A stretch of DNA of 64,000 nucleotides from Desulfocapsaceae bacterium. Lineage in GTDB: Bacteria > Desulfobacterota > Desulfobulbia > Desulfobulbales > Desulfocapsaceae. Both the position numbers and the translations under genes were made by a program. Below the pieces are notes generated by a model that saw only the letters and a program-made list of their open reading frames with translations, searched no databases and was not told the DNA's origin. Location: the NCBI GenBank assembly GCA_031292275.1, contig JARLHL010000114.1:18874-82873 (forward strand), in the 5' to 3' direction. Of this stretch, positions 45,281 to 53,826 are shown piece after piece. The first letter of the stretch is position 1, and every line of letters begins with the position of its first letter.

Positions 45281-45583
45281 TTAGCCGCCAAAATCATAGT
45301 CAAAAAAGACATTGGCGGTATCGCTGAAATTATAGCGGAATTCAGGAATATGCAGAGGCACGTCATCCCTCTCCGGTCGCCAGGAGATCGGGCATTCGGT
45401 CCTGAGTTTTTCAAGCCTGTCATCCAGTTCGGTCAGGATGATATGCAGGCCGTTGACATCCTCAAACACCCGCTGTTTGCTACCGGTAGACATATGTTCA
45501 AATTTACTGATGGCACAGTTGAATTTTCCCTGCCATTGGCTGAGCTCCGAATCGACATTCCTGCAATAATCTTTAAGTTCCAT
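45281..45583 (-). CDS. Small coiled-coil protein, pair member 1
   Basis: A 100-residue protein; start at 45583 (MELKDYCRNVDSELSQWQGK), since the longer frame to 45733 would translate repeat copy H. The first 65 residues are predicted helix with heptad-like spacing (VNGLHIILTELDDRLEKLRT); the end is Asp/Pro/Phe-rich (FRYNFSDTANVFFDYDFGG). No known family. Repeat copy H lies 96 bp before the start codon. Confidence 0.55.
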   Translation of the reverse strand: MELKDYCRNVDSELSQWQGKFNCAISKFEHMSTGSKQRVFEDVNGLHIILTELDDRLEKLRTECPISWRPERDDVPLHIPEFRYNFSDTANVFFDYDFGG

Positions 45584-45679
45584 GATATTCACCTTATTGA
45601 TATAGAGGGTATTCAAATCAGGTACTCCCCTATGAGAGTCCCGATAAGAACGCCATCTACAATGAGAAAGTCTGACTGA

Positions 45680-45778
45680 CCAGCATGGCTGTACCAGATT
45701 GGCCGGCCACGACACATCATGAAAGCTCATCACTCCGGCACGGCACGGCCGCCGCTCTGACGAGACTTTCCTCTAAAC
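45680..45778 (+). repeat. Dispersed repeat, copy H
   Basis: Starts CCAGCATGGCTGT, then ACCAGATTGGCCGGCC, CATCATGAAAGCTCATCACT and ends GAGACTTTCCTCTAAAC. One of the least diverged copies. Its conserved end faces the small gene starting at 45583. Confidence 0.85.
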
Positions 45779-46438
45779 AGTCACAGAGAGAGAAGCGAAA
45801 CCCCCTTGTTTTCCTCCGGGAAATCGCCCCATCCTGTCTCTATAATAATTATTCTCAGAACAAATGCTTTTGCGCTGAGAATATTTTTTCGATATACAAT
45901 TTTTGGCGTCAATTCCGCCCATCCCTGCGAAAATCCGACCGGAACATCGAATTTCTTCAGACCGCTCTTCAATTCCAACTTTCAGTCAGCACCTCCCGCA
46001 CGATCCTGAGACATTTTGACCCATTCGCGCCACATCCCGTGTCAATATGACCCACAGATCAGAAGAGGCTGATATAAATGTGCTATTTTGCGATGCATCC
46101 CTCAATTGAGCCTCTCTCCTTCAACTTTGCTCTCCGTTGAATGCGGATATAAGACATTTTGCCTCATCTTTCTTTTTCCCCCCTGGCCATCTCTGCCCGG
46201 AGGCCTCTTTTTCATTTTCACAAAACCCGAGGGCTGTTATCGCTTACGCGTCGTTTTCACACTTATTATTTTTTGTTTGAAAAAGGTTTGGCACCTGTCT
46301 GATTCTGCCGGCCGAAAAAGAATTCATCTCCATCTCGAATGGCACATCGTTTGCTTTAACGAAACTGCGCATACGTGGATCCGACAGAAAGAAGAAACAA
46401 CTCCAGGACCTCAAAAATTCAAAAAGGATGGTTTCATT
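45779..46438. other. Intergenic leader of the alcohol dehydrogenase gene
   Basis: About 660 bp. The dehydrogenase frame stays open upstream to 46088, but that stretch has no ribosome site or conserved sequence and contains the sigma-54 promoter, so it is untranslated. The 45830-45920 stretch is AT-rich. No other gene is supported. Confidence 0.6.
46340..46355 (+). promoter_or_regulatory. Sigma-54 promoter of the first alcohol dehydrogenase
   Basis: TGGCAC-ATCGT-TTGCT matches the -24/-12 consensus at every conserved base with exact spacing. Transcription would start near 46366, giving a leader of about 70 bp before the start codon at 46439. Confidence 0.8.
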
Positions 46439-47620
46439 ATGGCAATTCGAGAAGAAGTATACGGTTATTTCATTCCCAGTGTAACCCTTATCGGTATCGG
46501 CGCTGCCAAGCAAATTCCGGCCAAGATCAAGGATCTCGGCGGATCCAAACCGTTGATCGTCACTGACAAGGGCATTACCGGCGCGGGCATCACCAAGCAG
46601 ATCACGGATCTCCTTGATGCCGCCAAGATGAAGTATGTTGTTTACGACGAAACAATCCCCAACCCCACCGATAAAAACGTTCATGACGGTGTCGAGGTGT
46701 ACAAGAAAAACAAATGCGACAGCCTCATAACCCTGGGAGGCGGCAGCTCCCATGACTGCGGCAAAGGCGTTGGCCTGGTGGTCGCCAATGGCGGCAAGAT
46801 TCATGATTTCGAGGGCGTTGACAAATCCTCCAAGCCCATGCCGCCCTATGTGGCGGTCAACACCACCGCCGGCACCGCCTCCGAGATGACCCGTTTCTGT
46901 ATCATCACCGACACCAGCCGCAAGGTCAAGATGGCCATAGTTGACTGGCGCGTCACTCCGGGCATCGCCCTTGATGATCCGCTGTTGATGATGGGAATGC
47001 CTCCGGGCCTGACGGCTGCCACCGGCATGGATGCCCTCACCCATGCGGTTGAGGCCTATGTCTCCACCATAGCCACCCCGATGACCGACTCAGCCGCCGA
47101 AAAAGCCATTGAGCTGATTGCCAGACACCTGCGTCCGGCCGTGGCCAACGGCAGCGACATCATTGCCCGCGAAGGCATGTGCTTTGCTCAGTATCTCGCC
47201 GGCATGGCCTTCAATAATGCCAGCCTCGGCCATGTCCATGCGATGGCCCATCAGCTGGGTGGTTTTTACGATCTGCCCCACGGAGAATGCAACGCCATTC
47301 TCCTGCCCCACGTCGAGAAGTTCAACCTGATTGCCAAGATGGACCGTTTCATCAAGATTGCCGAGCTGATGGGTGAAAACACCGCCGGTCTGGCCCCCCG
47401 CGATGCCGCCGAACTGGCGCTGACAGCGATCAAAAAGCTGTCCGCCGATATCGGTATCCCGGCAGGGCTGATCGAACTGGGCAAACGCTATGGCAAGACT
47501 GTCAAGGCTGAGGATATCGACATCATGACCGCCAATGCCCAGAAGGACGCCTGCGGCCTTACCAACCCGCGCTGTCCTAAGGATGTTGACGTCAAGGCCA
47601 TCTATACCGCTGCTCTGTAA
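46439..47620 (+). CDS. Iron-containing alcohol dehydrogenase
   Basis: A 393-residue type III alcohol dehydrogenase, NAD(P)-linked, converting primary alcohols and aldehydes. Start at 46439 (MAIREEVYGYFIPSVTLIGI) behind AAGGATGG. The nucleotide-binding loop is GGGSSHD (100-106). The iron ligands are all present: Asp198 and His202 in GMDALTHAVEAY, His267 in HAMAHQLGG and His281 in DLPHGECNAI. A sigma-54 promoter lies about 85 bp upstream. It precedes the aldehyde oxidoreductase locus by 850 bp, and a second enzyme of the same family closes that locus, so it likely supplies aldehyde to it. Typical ethanol- or 1,3-propanediol-type dehydrogenase; exact substrate not fixed. Confidence 0.93.
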   Translation: MAIREEVYGYFIPSVTLIGIGAAKQIPAKIKDLGGSKPLIVTDKGITGAGITKQITDLLDAAKMKYVVYDETIPNPTDKNVHDGVEVYKKNKCDSLITLGGGSSHDCGKGVGLVVANGGKIHDFEGVDKSSKPMPPYVAVNTTAGTASEMTRFCIITDTSRKVKMAIVDWRVTPGIALDDPLLMMGMPPGLTAATGMDALTHAVEAYVSTIATPMTDSAAEKAIELIARHLRPAVANGSDIIAREGMCFAQYLAGMAFNNASLGHVHAMAHQLGGFYDLPHGECNAILLPHVEKFNLIAKMDRFIKIAELMGENTAGLAPRDAAELALTAIKKLSADIGIPAGLIELGKRYGKTVKAEDIDIMTANAQKDACGLTNPRCPKDVDVKAIYTAAL

Positions 47621-48296
47621 GACATTGCGGGGCTGGGGTAACTCCCTGTCCCGCTTTCATTACGGCTCTTTCGGATTCGTGCAGAGACATGTTGGCGGGC
47701 ATGCAGTCCCTCTCCCGGCGGCCAGCCGAACCAGCGTGGCGGAATCAGGCTGGCTGACCGTTTTCTGCAAACGGAATGCAGGACAGGATCCGTAATAGCC
47801 TCTGCATCCAGAAAAAAAGTGTGCTTTTCCGTGCCCGCCATGCACTCGAAAAGCGATCATGAAACTGAAGAAAGCTGCCCTGATGCTTTCGCTCTCAGTC
47901 CGGGCCGGTATACGGCATACAGAGACATTGCAGTCCTGACGGCTTGAGCGTAAAGATTGCAAGGATATCAGAATAGTTGATACGTAATAGATAAATTTTC
48001 AATTGACAGAAATCGGAACTCATGGAAAATATACAACTAACTCCTTCATTTTATCCTGCAGCTCACCTCTGTATATCAACAGACTCCTCCGTGGGCCTGC
48101 AAAGGAGTTCGCACTCCGTACCTCTCGCTGTAAAGAAATGCTCAGATGTACCATTCACCCTTTTTCCTATAATTTTAAAATTTTGAAAGCTGTTTGCCTG
48201 CCAGGGCAACCTTTTCCCGGGGGAAGACATGGACGTACTCAGCGGGCAAAATTTACAGGAAAGATCTTTGAAGGCTGAGCCTTGCCATGCAGCAGA

Positions 48297-48348
48297 GGCG
48301 ACAGCCTTATTTTATTTGCGCACTCTGCAAAAAAATAAAGCTGTCGCC
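48297..48348. other. Long hairpin in the mop leader
   Basis: GGCGACAGC at 48297-48305 pairs exactly with GCTGTCGCC at 48340-48348. The A/T-rich inner part (TTATTTTATTTGC against GCAAAAAAATAA) extends the stem with few mismatches, around a 7-base loop. It lies 124 bp before the mop start. No T-run follows on the plus strand, so it could be a leader structure rather than a terminator. Confidence 0.6.
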
Positions 48349-48360
48349 CGGCCAAGGATA

Positions 48361-48409
48361 CGCCTTTATGTCTCGTTGTGGCCGGCCAGTATGATCCGGC
48401 CATGCCGAT
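48361..48409 (-). repeat. Dispersed repeat, half-copy I (reverse)
   Basis: Read on the minus strand: CGGCATGGCCGG, then ATCATACTGGCCGGCC and ACATAAAGGCG. Only the conserved half remains; the other arm is replaced by the hairpin at 48297-48348. The conserved end faces the mop start 62 bp away. Confidence 0.65.
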
Positions 48410-48471
48410 TTTTTAAAAAAAATCACATTAACCCGTAGGCTTCATTACTATTCATTCTTCTGGAGACAACA

Positions 48472-51186
48472 ATGCAGAGAAAGAAACTGTACGTTAATGG
48501 TATTGAGAGGACTGTGATCACGGAATCGTCCGATCTGCTGTCCGGCGTAATCCGGAAAACCATGCACCTCACCGGCACCAAGGTGGGTTGCGGCAAGGGT
48601 CAATGCGGCGCCTGCAATGTCATTATGGACGGCAAGCTCATCCGCTCCTGCGTCACCAAAATGGACAGGGTGCCGGAAGGTGCGGCAATCACCACCATTG
48701 AAGGCATCGGCACCCCGAATGATCTCCATGCCCTGCAGATGGCCTGGATGGTGCATGGAGGTGCCCAGTGCGGATTCTGCACCCCCGGCTTCATCGTCTC
48801 GGCCAAGGCCCTAATCGACAGCAATCCCGACCCGTCCCGCGAAGATATCCGAGACTGGTTTCAAAAATACCGCAACGCCTGCCGCTGCACCGGCTACAAA
48901 CAGCTGGTCGATTCGGTGCAGGATGCGGTCAAGGTCCTGAGGGGAGATATCTCCATGCAGGATCTGGCCTTTAAGCTCCCCAAGGACGGCCGTGTGTTCG
49001 GCACCACCATGCCGCGCCCCAGCGCTGCGGCCAAGGTCACCGGCACCTGGAATTTCGGCGCGGACAGCGGCCTGTCTCTGCCCGACAATACCCTGCAGCT
49101 GGCCCTAGTGCAGGCGGAGGTATCCCATGCCAATATCCTTTCCATCGACACCAGCGAGGCCGAGAAGATGCCCGGGGTTGTCAAGGTTGTAACCGCCAAG
49201 GATATCAAAGGCAGGAACCGCATCACCGGCCTCATCACCTTCCCGTCCAACAAAGGCGACGGCTGGGATCGCCCGATCCTCTGCGACTCCAAAGTGTTCC
49301 AGTTCGGTGACGCCCTGGCCATCGTCTGCGCCGATACCGAGAAGAACGCCAGGGCGGCGGCTGAAAAGGTCAAAGTCGAGCTTGAAGAACTGCCTGCCTA
49401 TATGAACGCGCCTGCGGCCATGGAGGAGGATGCCCTGGAGATCCATCCCGGGACACCCAACGTTTACTATATTCAGAAGATCGCCAAGGGCGAAGAGACC
49501 AAACCGATCTTCGACAAGGCCCATGTCGTCGTCGAAGGCAATTATTATGTCGGCCGTCAACCGCATCTGCCCATCGAGCCCGATGTCGGTTACGCCTATT
49601 TCGATGATGACGGCAAACTGGTTATCCACTCGAAATCCATCGGCATCCATCTCCATCTCTACATGATTGCCCCGGGCCTGGGCGTGGAACCGGAAAACCT
49701 TGTCATTGTCCAGAACAATACCGGCGGCACCTTCGGCTACAAGTTCAGCCCGACCATGGAGGCCCTGGTGGGGGCTGCGGCCATCGCCACCGGGCGTCCG
49801 GTGTTCCTCTGCTATGATTATTTCCAGCAGCAGACCTATACCGGCAAGCGTTCGCCGTTCTTCACCACCGTACGCTATGCGGCCGGCAAGGATGGTCAGC
49901 TCATGGGCATGGAGTCGGACTGGTCGGTGGATCATGGACCCTATTCCGAGTTCGGCGACCTCCTGACCCTCCGTGGCGCCCAGTTCATCGGCGCCGGCTA
50001 CGATATCAAGAATATCCGGGGTGAAGGCCGCACCGTCTGCACCAACCACGCCTGGGGGTCAGCCTTCCGCGGTTACGGCGCCCCTGAGAGCGAATTTCCG
50101 TCTGAAGTCCTGATGGATGAGCTTGCCGAGAAACTGGGCATGGATCCGCTGGAGCTGCGCTATAAGAACTGTTACCGTAACGGCGCAACCACCCCCACCG
50201 GCCAGGCACCCGAGGTCTATTCGCTGCCCGAGATGATCGACACCCTCCGTCCGAAGTACGCCGCCGCAAAAAAGAAGGCGGCAGCCAGCTCCACCGCTGC
50301 GATCAAACGTGGAGTGGGCGTCTCCATCGGCGTGTACGGTTCGGGTCTGGACGGCCCTGATACCGCAGAGGTCGATGTCGAACTCAATGCCGATGGAACA
50401 GTCACCATCTTCAATACCTGGGAGGATCATGGCCAGGGTGCGGATATGGGAACGCTGGCCACCGCCCACGAAGCCCTGCGTCCCCTGGGGATTCGGGCCG
50501 ATCGGATCAGGTTGGTGATGAACGACACCGGGAAATGCCCCAACTCCGGCCCTGCAGGCGGCAGCCGCAGCCAGGTGGTTGTCGGCCAGGCCATCCGCAT
50601 CGGCTGCGAAGAACTGATCAAGGCGATGAGAAAAACAGACGGTTCATTCCGGACCCATGAGGCGATGGTTGCCGAGAAGATCCCGACCAAGGTCCATGGC
50701 AAATGGAGTGCCCCGGCCAACAACTGCGATGAAAACGGCCAGGGCAGCCCCTTCTGCTGTTATATGTACGGCCTGTTCATGGCCGAGGTCGCAGTCGAAA
50801 TGGCCACCGGCAAGACCACGGTGGAGGCCATGACCTGTGTCGCCGATGTCGGCAAGGTTGTCAACAAGTTGGTTGTCGACGGCCAGATCTACGGCGGCAT
50901 GGCACAGGGTATCGGCCTGGCGCTCACCGAGGACTTCGAGGACATCAAAAAACACTCCACCCTCGCCGGCGCCGGTTTCCCCTATATCAAGCAGATTCCG
51001 GACAATATGGAGATCATCTATATCGAATCGGCGCGGCCGGACGGACCTTTCGGGGCCTCCGGCGTCGGCGAGATGCCCTTGACCAGCCCGCATGCGGCGG
51101 TCATCAATGGCATCTACAATGCCTGCGGCGCCCGGATTCACAACCTTCCGGCCCTGCCGGAAAAGGTCCTGGCTGCTTTGAAGTAA
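48472..51186 (+). CDS. mop: Molybdenum aldehyde oxidoreductase (Mop)
   Basis: A 904-residue enzyme of the xanthine oxidase family that oxidises aldehydes to acids, equivalent to the 907-residue Desulfovibrio gigas Mop. The plant-type [2Fe-2S] ligands are Cys40, 45, 48 and 60 (VGCGKGQCGACNVI); the second cluster uses Cys100, 103, 137 and 139 (QCGFCTPGF, ACRCTGY), the same numbering as D. gigas. The catalytic Glu is Glu867 in GASGVGEMPL. Unlike xanthine dehydrogenase it has no FAD domain, so electrons leave by another protein, perhaps the product of the next gene. It has no signal peptide and is probably cytoplasmic. Start behind GGAGACAACA. Confidence 0.95.
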   Translation: MQRKKLYVNGIERTVITESSDLLSGVIRKTMHLTGTKVGCGKGQCGACNVIMDGKLIRSCVTKMDRVPEGAAITTIEGIGTPNDLHALQMAWMVHGGAQCGFCTPGFIVSAKALIDSNPDPSREDIRDWFQKYRNACRCTGYKQLVDSVQDAVKVLRGDISMQDLAFKLPKDGRVFGTTMPRPSAAAKVTGTWNFGADSGLSLPDNTLQLALVQAEVSHANILSIDTSEAEKMPGVVKVVTAKDIKGRNRITGLITFPSNKGDGWDRPILCDSKVFQFGDALAIVCADTEKNARAAAEKVKVELEELPAYMNAPAAMEEDALEIHPGTPNVYYIQKIAKGEETKPIFDKAHVVVEGNYYVGRQPHLPIEPDVGYAYFDDDGKLVIHSKSIGIHLHLYMIAPGLGVEPENLVIVQNNTGGTFGYKFSPTMEALVGAAAIATGRPVFLCYDYFQQQTYTGKRSPFFTTVRYAAGKDGQLMGMESDWSVDHGPYSEFGDLLTLRGAQFIGAGYDIKNIRGEGRTVCTNHAWGSAFRGYGAPESEFPSEVLMDELAEKLGMDPLELRYKNCYRNGATTPTGQAPEVYSLPEMIDTLRPKYAAAKKKAAASSTAAIKRGVGVSIGVYGSGLDGPDTAEVDVELNADGTVTIFNTWEDHGQGADMGTLATAHEALRPLGIRADRIRLVMNDTGKCPNSGPAGGSRSQVVVGQAIRIGCEELIKAMRKTDGSFRTHEAMVAEKIPTKVHGKWSAPANNCDENGQGSPFCCYMYGLFMAEVAVEMATGKTTVEAMTCVADVGKVVNKLVVDGQIYGGMAQGIGLALTEDFEDIKKHSTLAGAGFPYIKQIPDNMEIIYIESARPDGPFGASGVGEMPLTSPHAAVINGIYNACGARIHNLPALPEKVLAALK

Positions 51187-51215
51187 AGCCCGTGGCGTAT
51201 CGCTGTACCGAATAC

Positions 51216-51250
51216 CCGCAGGGGCCGTGTCCGCACAGCTCCTGCGGTTT
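51216..51250 (+). terminator. Intercistronic hairpin after mop
   Basis: CCGCAGGGGC pairs with GCTCCTGCGG (one G-T pair) around a 12-base loop, with only TTT after it. A weak terminator or an mRNA-stabilising stem that would keep mop transcript above that of the accessory genes is likely. Confidence 0.55.
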
Positions 51251-51306
51251 CCGACTCCTTTCCATGCTGCGTTTGTTTGCTGGAGTCTTCATTAACCCGG
51301 TTTCAG

Positions 51307-53619
51307 ATGATGGATCAACTGCAACTCAGAGCGTTTGAGAACCGCTGTATACAGGAAGAACTCCCGTTCTGCACGGCAGCCTGTCCCATCCACGTCGATG
51401 TCCGCGCCTTCATGGCCGGCCTTGCTGAAGGGAACCTGCGGGAGGCCCGGAAGGTGCTTGACCGGACCATGCCTTTTCCTGAAATTGTCGGCCGCCTGTG
51501 CGACGAGCCCTGCCGTCCCTTCTGCAAACGGGGCGAGATAGGCGATCCACTGGCCATCTCCATGCTGGAACGCGCCTGCGTCGGTATGACGGCTCCTGTC
51601 CTCAAACTTCCCAAGCTGCCGGCCAAGGGAGGTACGGTTGCTGTCGTGGGCGGCGGCTTAAGCGGCATGACCGCAGCCCTTGACCTCGGTCGAAAGGGAC
51701 GGAAGGTCACCCTCGTCACCGCAGCCGAAGGTCTTGGCGGGAGCCTGCGCTCACTCCCGGAAACCATGTTGCCCAGGGAGGCCTTTCCCCAGGCCGCCGC
51801 CCTCCTTGAGGGCTACGGCGTCACCCTGATGCTCGCCGCAGACCTTACCGTGGAGCGCATTGCAGATTTGATTGCCACACACGACGCCGTCTATTTCGAT
51901 CGTGATGAGATCGGGCCGCAACTCGTCCCCCAGGCCGCCGCTCAACCCGATCCCCTTACTCTTGCCCTGCCCGCCGAGGGCGGCTTTGCCGGCGGCGGCC
52001 TCGGGGAAGACTCATCTTCCTTTTCCGTTATCAAACAGGTGGAGGATGGGCGCCGGGCCGCCCTGACCATAGAACGCTATCTGCAGAAGGTCTCGCTCAC
52101 CGCCCAGCGTGATAAAGAAGGCGTCTGCACCACCCGGATGCATACGGTGATCACCGGCATGGCGTCTTCAGCCGTGCTGATCCCCGCCGATCCTGCCCTC
52201 GGTTATACAACCGCCGAGGCGCAGCAGGAGGCGGGTCGCTGCATCCGCTGCGAATGCCTGGAATGCGTGAAGCAATGCGTCTATCTGCAGGAGTATAAAG
52301 AGTATCCGAAAACCCTGGTCCGCAAGATCTACAACAATCAGGCCATTGTCCAGGGTACCAGGAATGCCAACAGGATGATTAATTCCTGCAGCCTCTGCGG
52401 CCAATGCACGGTGATCTGCCCCCACGACATCCCGGTGCCCGAACTCTGCCGCACCACTCGGCAGGATATGGTCCGCAACGGTCACATGCCGCCTTCGGCC
52501 CATGATTTCGCCCTGGAGGATATGCATTTCAGTCTCAGTGAATCCTGCACGCTGGCACGCCACCAGCCCGGCACCTCGGCCAGCCGTTTCCTCTTCTATC
52601 CCGGCTGCCAGCTGGCCGGTTCCTCTCCGGAGACTGTGGTCCGGACCTACCGGTTCCTGGCCGGCCGGTTACAGGGCGGGGTCGGCCTGATGCTCGGCTG
52701 CTGCGGCATTCCGGCCCGCTGGGCCGGTCAGGAGCCCTTGTTCGCCGAGACGATGGACCGATTTAAAGCGGATATCGCACGGCTGGGAAATCCGACACTG
52801 ATCACCGCCTGCTCCAGCTGCCTGTCGATCTTCGACGAATTTTGCAGCGAAGCGGAGATTGTCTCGTTGTGGGAGATGCTCGACTCCCTGGAATTGCCGA
52901 CAGGCAAAACCCAGGCACCAGGCGAGACGCTCACCCTGCATGATCCCTGCACGGCCCGTCATCAGGAGACTCTGCGCCTAAGCGTCCGCAGCATCTGCGG
53001 GAAACTGGGTATGCATATCGTCGAACACGATTGCAACGGTCCCCTGGCCGACTGCTGCGGCTATGGCGGCCTGATGCAGTTTGCCAACCCGCAGTTGGGA
53101 GGGAAGGCCGCCGGAATGAAAGCAGGGCGGAGCGAACATGCGGGGCTGGCCTACTGCGCCATGTGCCGCGACAATCTTGCCGCCTCCGGCCACAGGGTCG
53201 CCCATCTCCTCGACTATATTTTTCCCGTTGCCGACGGTCAGAATCCTCTGGCCCGCAGCAATCCCGGATTTTCCAGGCGCCATGAGAACCGGGCCCGGCT
53301 GAAGCAGGATCTGCTCAACAGCCTTTGGCCGGAGGCAGCCGTTTTGCAGCCGGAACACAGGCAGATCACGCTTCTCATCAGCCGCGAGGTCCTGGACCTG
53401 CTCAACAGCCGTCATATCCTCGAAGAGGACGTGCAGAAGGTGATTCATCAGGCCAACCAGACCGGCAGATACCTGGTCAACCCCGGAAACGGCCATCAAC
53501 TGGCAGGCTTTAAGCCGGTGCGGGTGACCTACTGGGTGGAGTTTGAACCCACGTCCCGGGGCTATGTGATCCACAATGCCTACAGCCACCGCATGCTGTT
53601 GCCGGAGGTCGGCCAATGA
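51307..53619 (+). CDS. FAD/FeS oxidoreductase, dicluster-binding protein of the Mop cluster
   Basis: A 770-residue protein matching what NCBI calls the pyridine nucleotide-disulfide oxidoreductase/dicluster-binding protein next to Mop in Desulfovibrio (DVU1558 type; recalled, not checked). Order: N-terminal Cys-rich domain like the glutamate synthase small subunit (AACPIHVDVRAFMAGL, CDEPCRPFCKRGE), an FAD-binding GGGLSGMTAALDLG motif, a dicluster segment (CIRCECLECVKQCVY, CSLCGQCTVICPHD), and a heterodisulfide-reductase-like CCG region (GCQLAG, MLGCCGIPARW, DCCGYGGLMQF). A glycine-rich FAD site but no clear NAD site. It should move electrons between Mop and a cytoplasmic carrier. The ATG at 51307 is taken by homology; no strong ribosome site is near. 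Confidence 0.85.
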   Translation: MMDQLQLRAFENRCIQEELPFCTAACPIHVDVRAFMAGLAEGNLREARKVLDRTMPFPEIVGRLCDEPCRPFCKRGEIGDPLAISMLERACVGMTAPVLKLPKLPAKGGTVAVVGGGLSGMTAALDLGRKGRKVTLVTAAEGLGGSLRSLPETMLPREAFPQAAALLEGYGVTLMLAADLTVERIADLIATHDAVYFDRDEIGPQLVPQAAAQPDPLTLALPAEGGFAGGGLGEDSSSFSVIKQVEDGRRAALTIERYLQKVSLTAQRDKEGVCTTRMHTVITGMASSAVLIPADPALGYTTAEAQQEAGRCIRCECLECVKQCVYLQEYKEYPKTLVRKIYNNQAIVQGTRNANRMINSCSLCGQCTVICPHDIPVPELCRTTRQDMVRNGHMPPSAHDFALEDMHFSLSESCTLARHQPGTSASRFLFYPGCQLAGSSPETVVRTYRFLAGRLQGGVGLMLGCCGIPARWAGQEPLFAETMDRFKADIARLGNPTLITACSSCLSIFDEFCSEAEIVSLWEMLDSLELPTGKTQAPGETLTLHDPCTARHQETLRLSVRSICGKLGMHIVEHDCNGPLADCCGYGGLMQFANPQLGGKAAGMKAGRSEHAGLAYCAMCRDNLAASGHRVAHLLDYIFPVADGQNPLARSNPGFSRRHENRARLKQDLLNSLWPEAAVLQPEHRQITLLISREVLDLLNSRHILEEDVQKVIHQANQTGRYLVNPGNGHQLAGFKPVRVTYWVEFEPTSRGYVIHNAYSHRMLLPEVGQ

Positions 53620-53825
53620 GCGGCTATTCCTTTATAGAGGCCACGCCCTGGCAGTGCGCCGGCTGCCGGCTGCCGCTGACACCGACCACAGTCAGCCTCA
53701 CCTATTTGAATTCGGTGTTCAATGTCGAGCTGATGGCCTGCCCCCGATGCGGCATGCTCCTGGTTCCGGAAAGCCTGGCTGCGGGCAGGATGCTGGAAGT
53801 CGAACAACTCCTGGAAGACAAGTGA
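53616..53825 (+). CDS. DVU_1557-type small redox protein
   Basis: A 69-residue protein with two CxxC pairs, WQCAGCRLPL and ACPRCGMLLV, forming a zinc ribbon or a small iron centre. The start overlaps the previous stop (ATGA) and it ends LLEDK two bases before the methyltransferase. The name follows the equivalent gene in the Desulfovibrio vulgaris Mop cluster; its function is unknown. It may bring electrons or metal to a partner in this set. Confidence 0.75.
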   Translation: MSGYSFIEATPWQCAGCRLPLTPTTVSLTYLNSVFNVELMACPRCGMLLVPESLAAGRMLEVEQLLEDK

Positions 53826-53826
53826 C

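Larger units (their letters stand above)
47621..48471. other. Intergenic region upstream of the aldehyde oxidoreductase
   Basis: About 850 bp. It contains the long hairpin at 48297-48348, repeat half-copy I (48361-48409) and a doubtful repeat relic near 47731. Short frames (for example 48003-48278) have no domain. No sigma-54 site was found. Confidence 0.6.

Noticed and set aside
46088..46438. N-terminal extension of the first alcohol dehydrogenase
   Set aside because: The extension includes a near-perfect sigma-54 promoter, and the family starts at MAIREEVYGY.
47731..47760. Possible tenth repeat copy (CCAGCGTGGCGG and on)
   Set aside because: Only about 30 bp resemble the conserved end, and no ATGAAAG arm follows; too weak to call.
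48003..48278. 91-codon frame in the mop leader
   Set aside because: No domain, no ribosome site, and composition unlike the coding neighbours.
48297..48471. Molybdenum cofactor riboswitch before mop
   Set aside because: The position fits, but I could not match the conserved Moco motif bases; a covariance-model search is needed.
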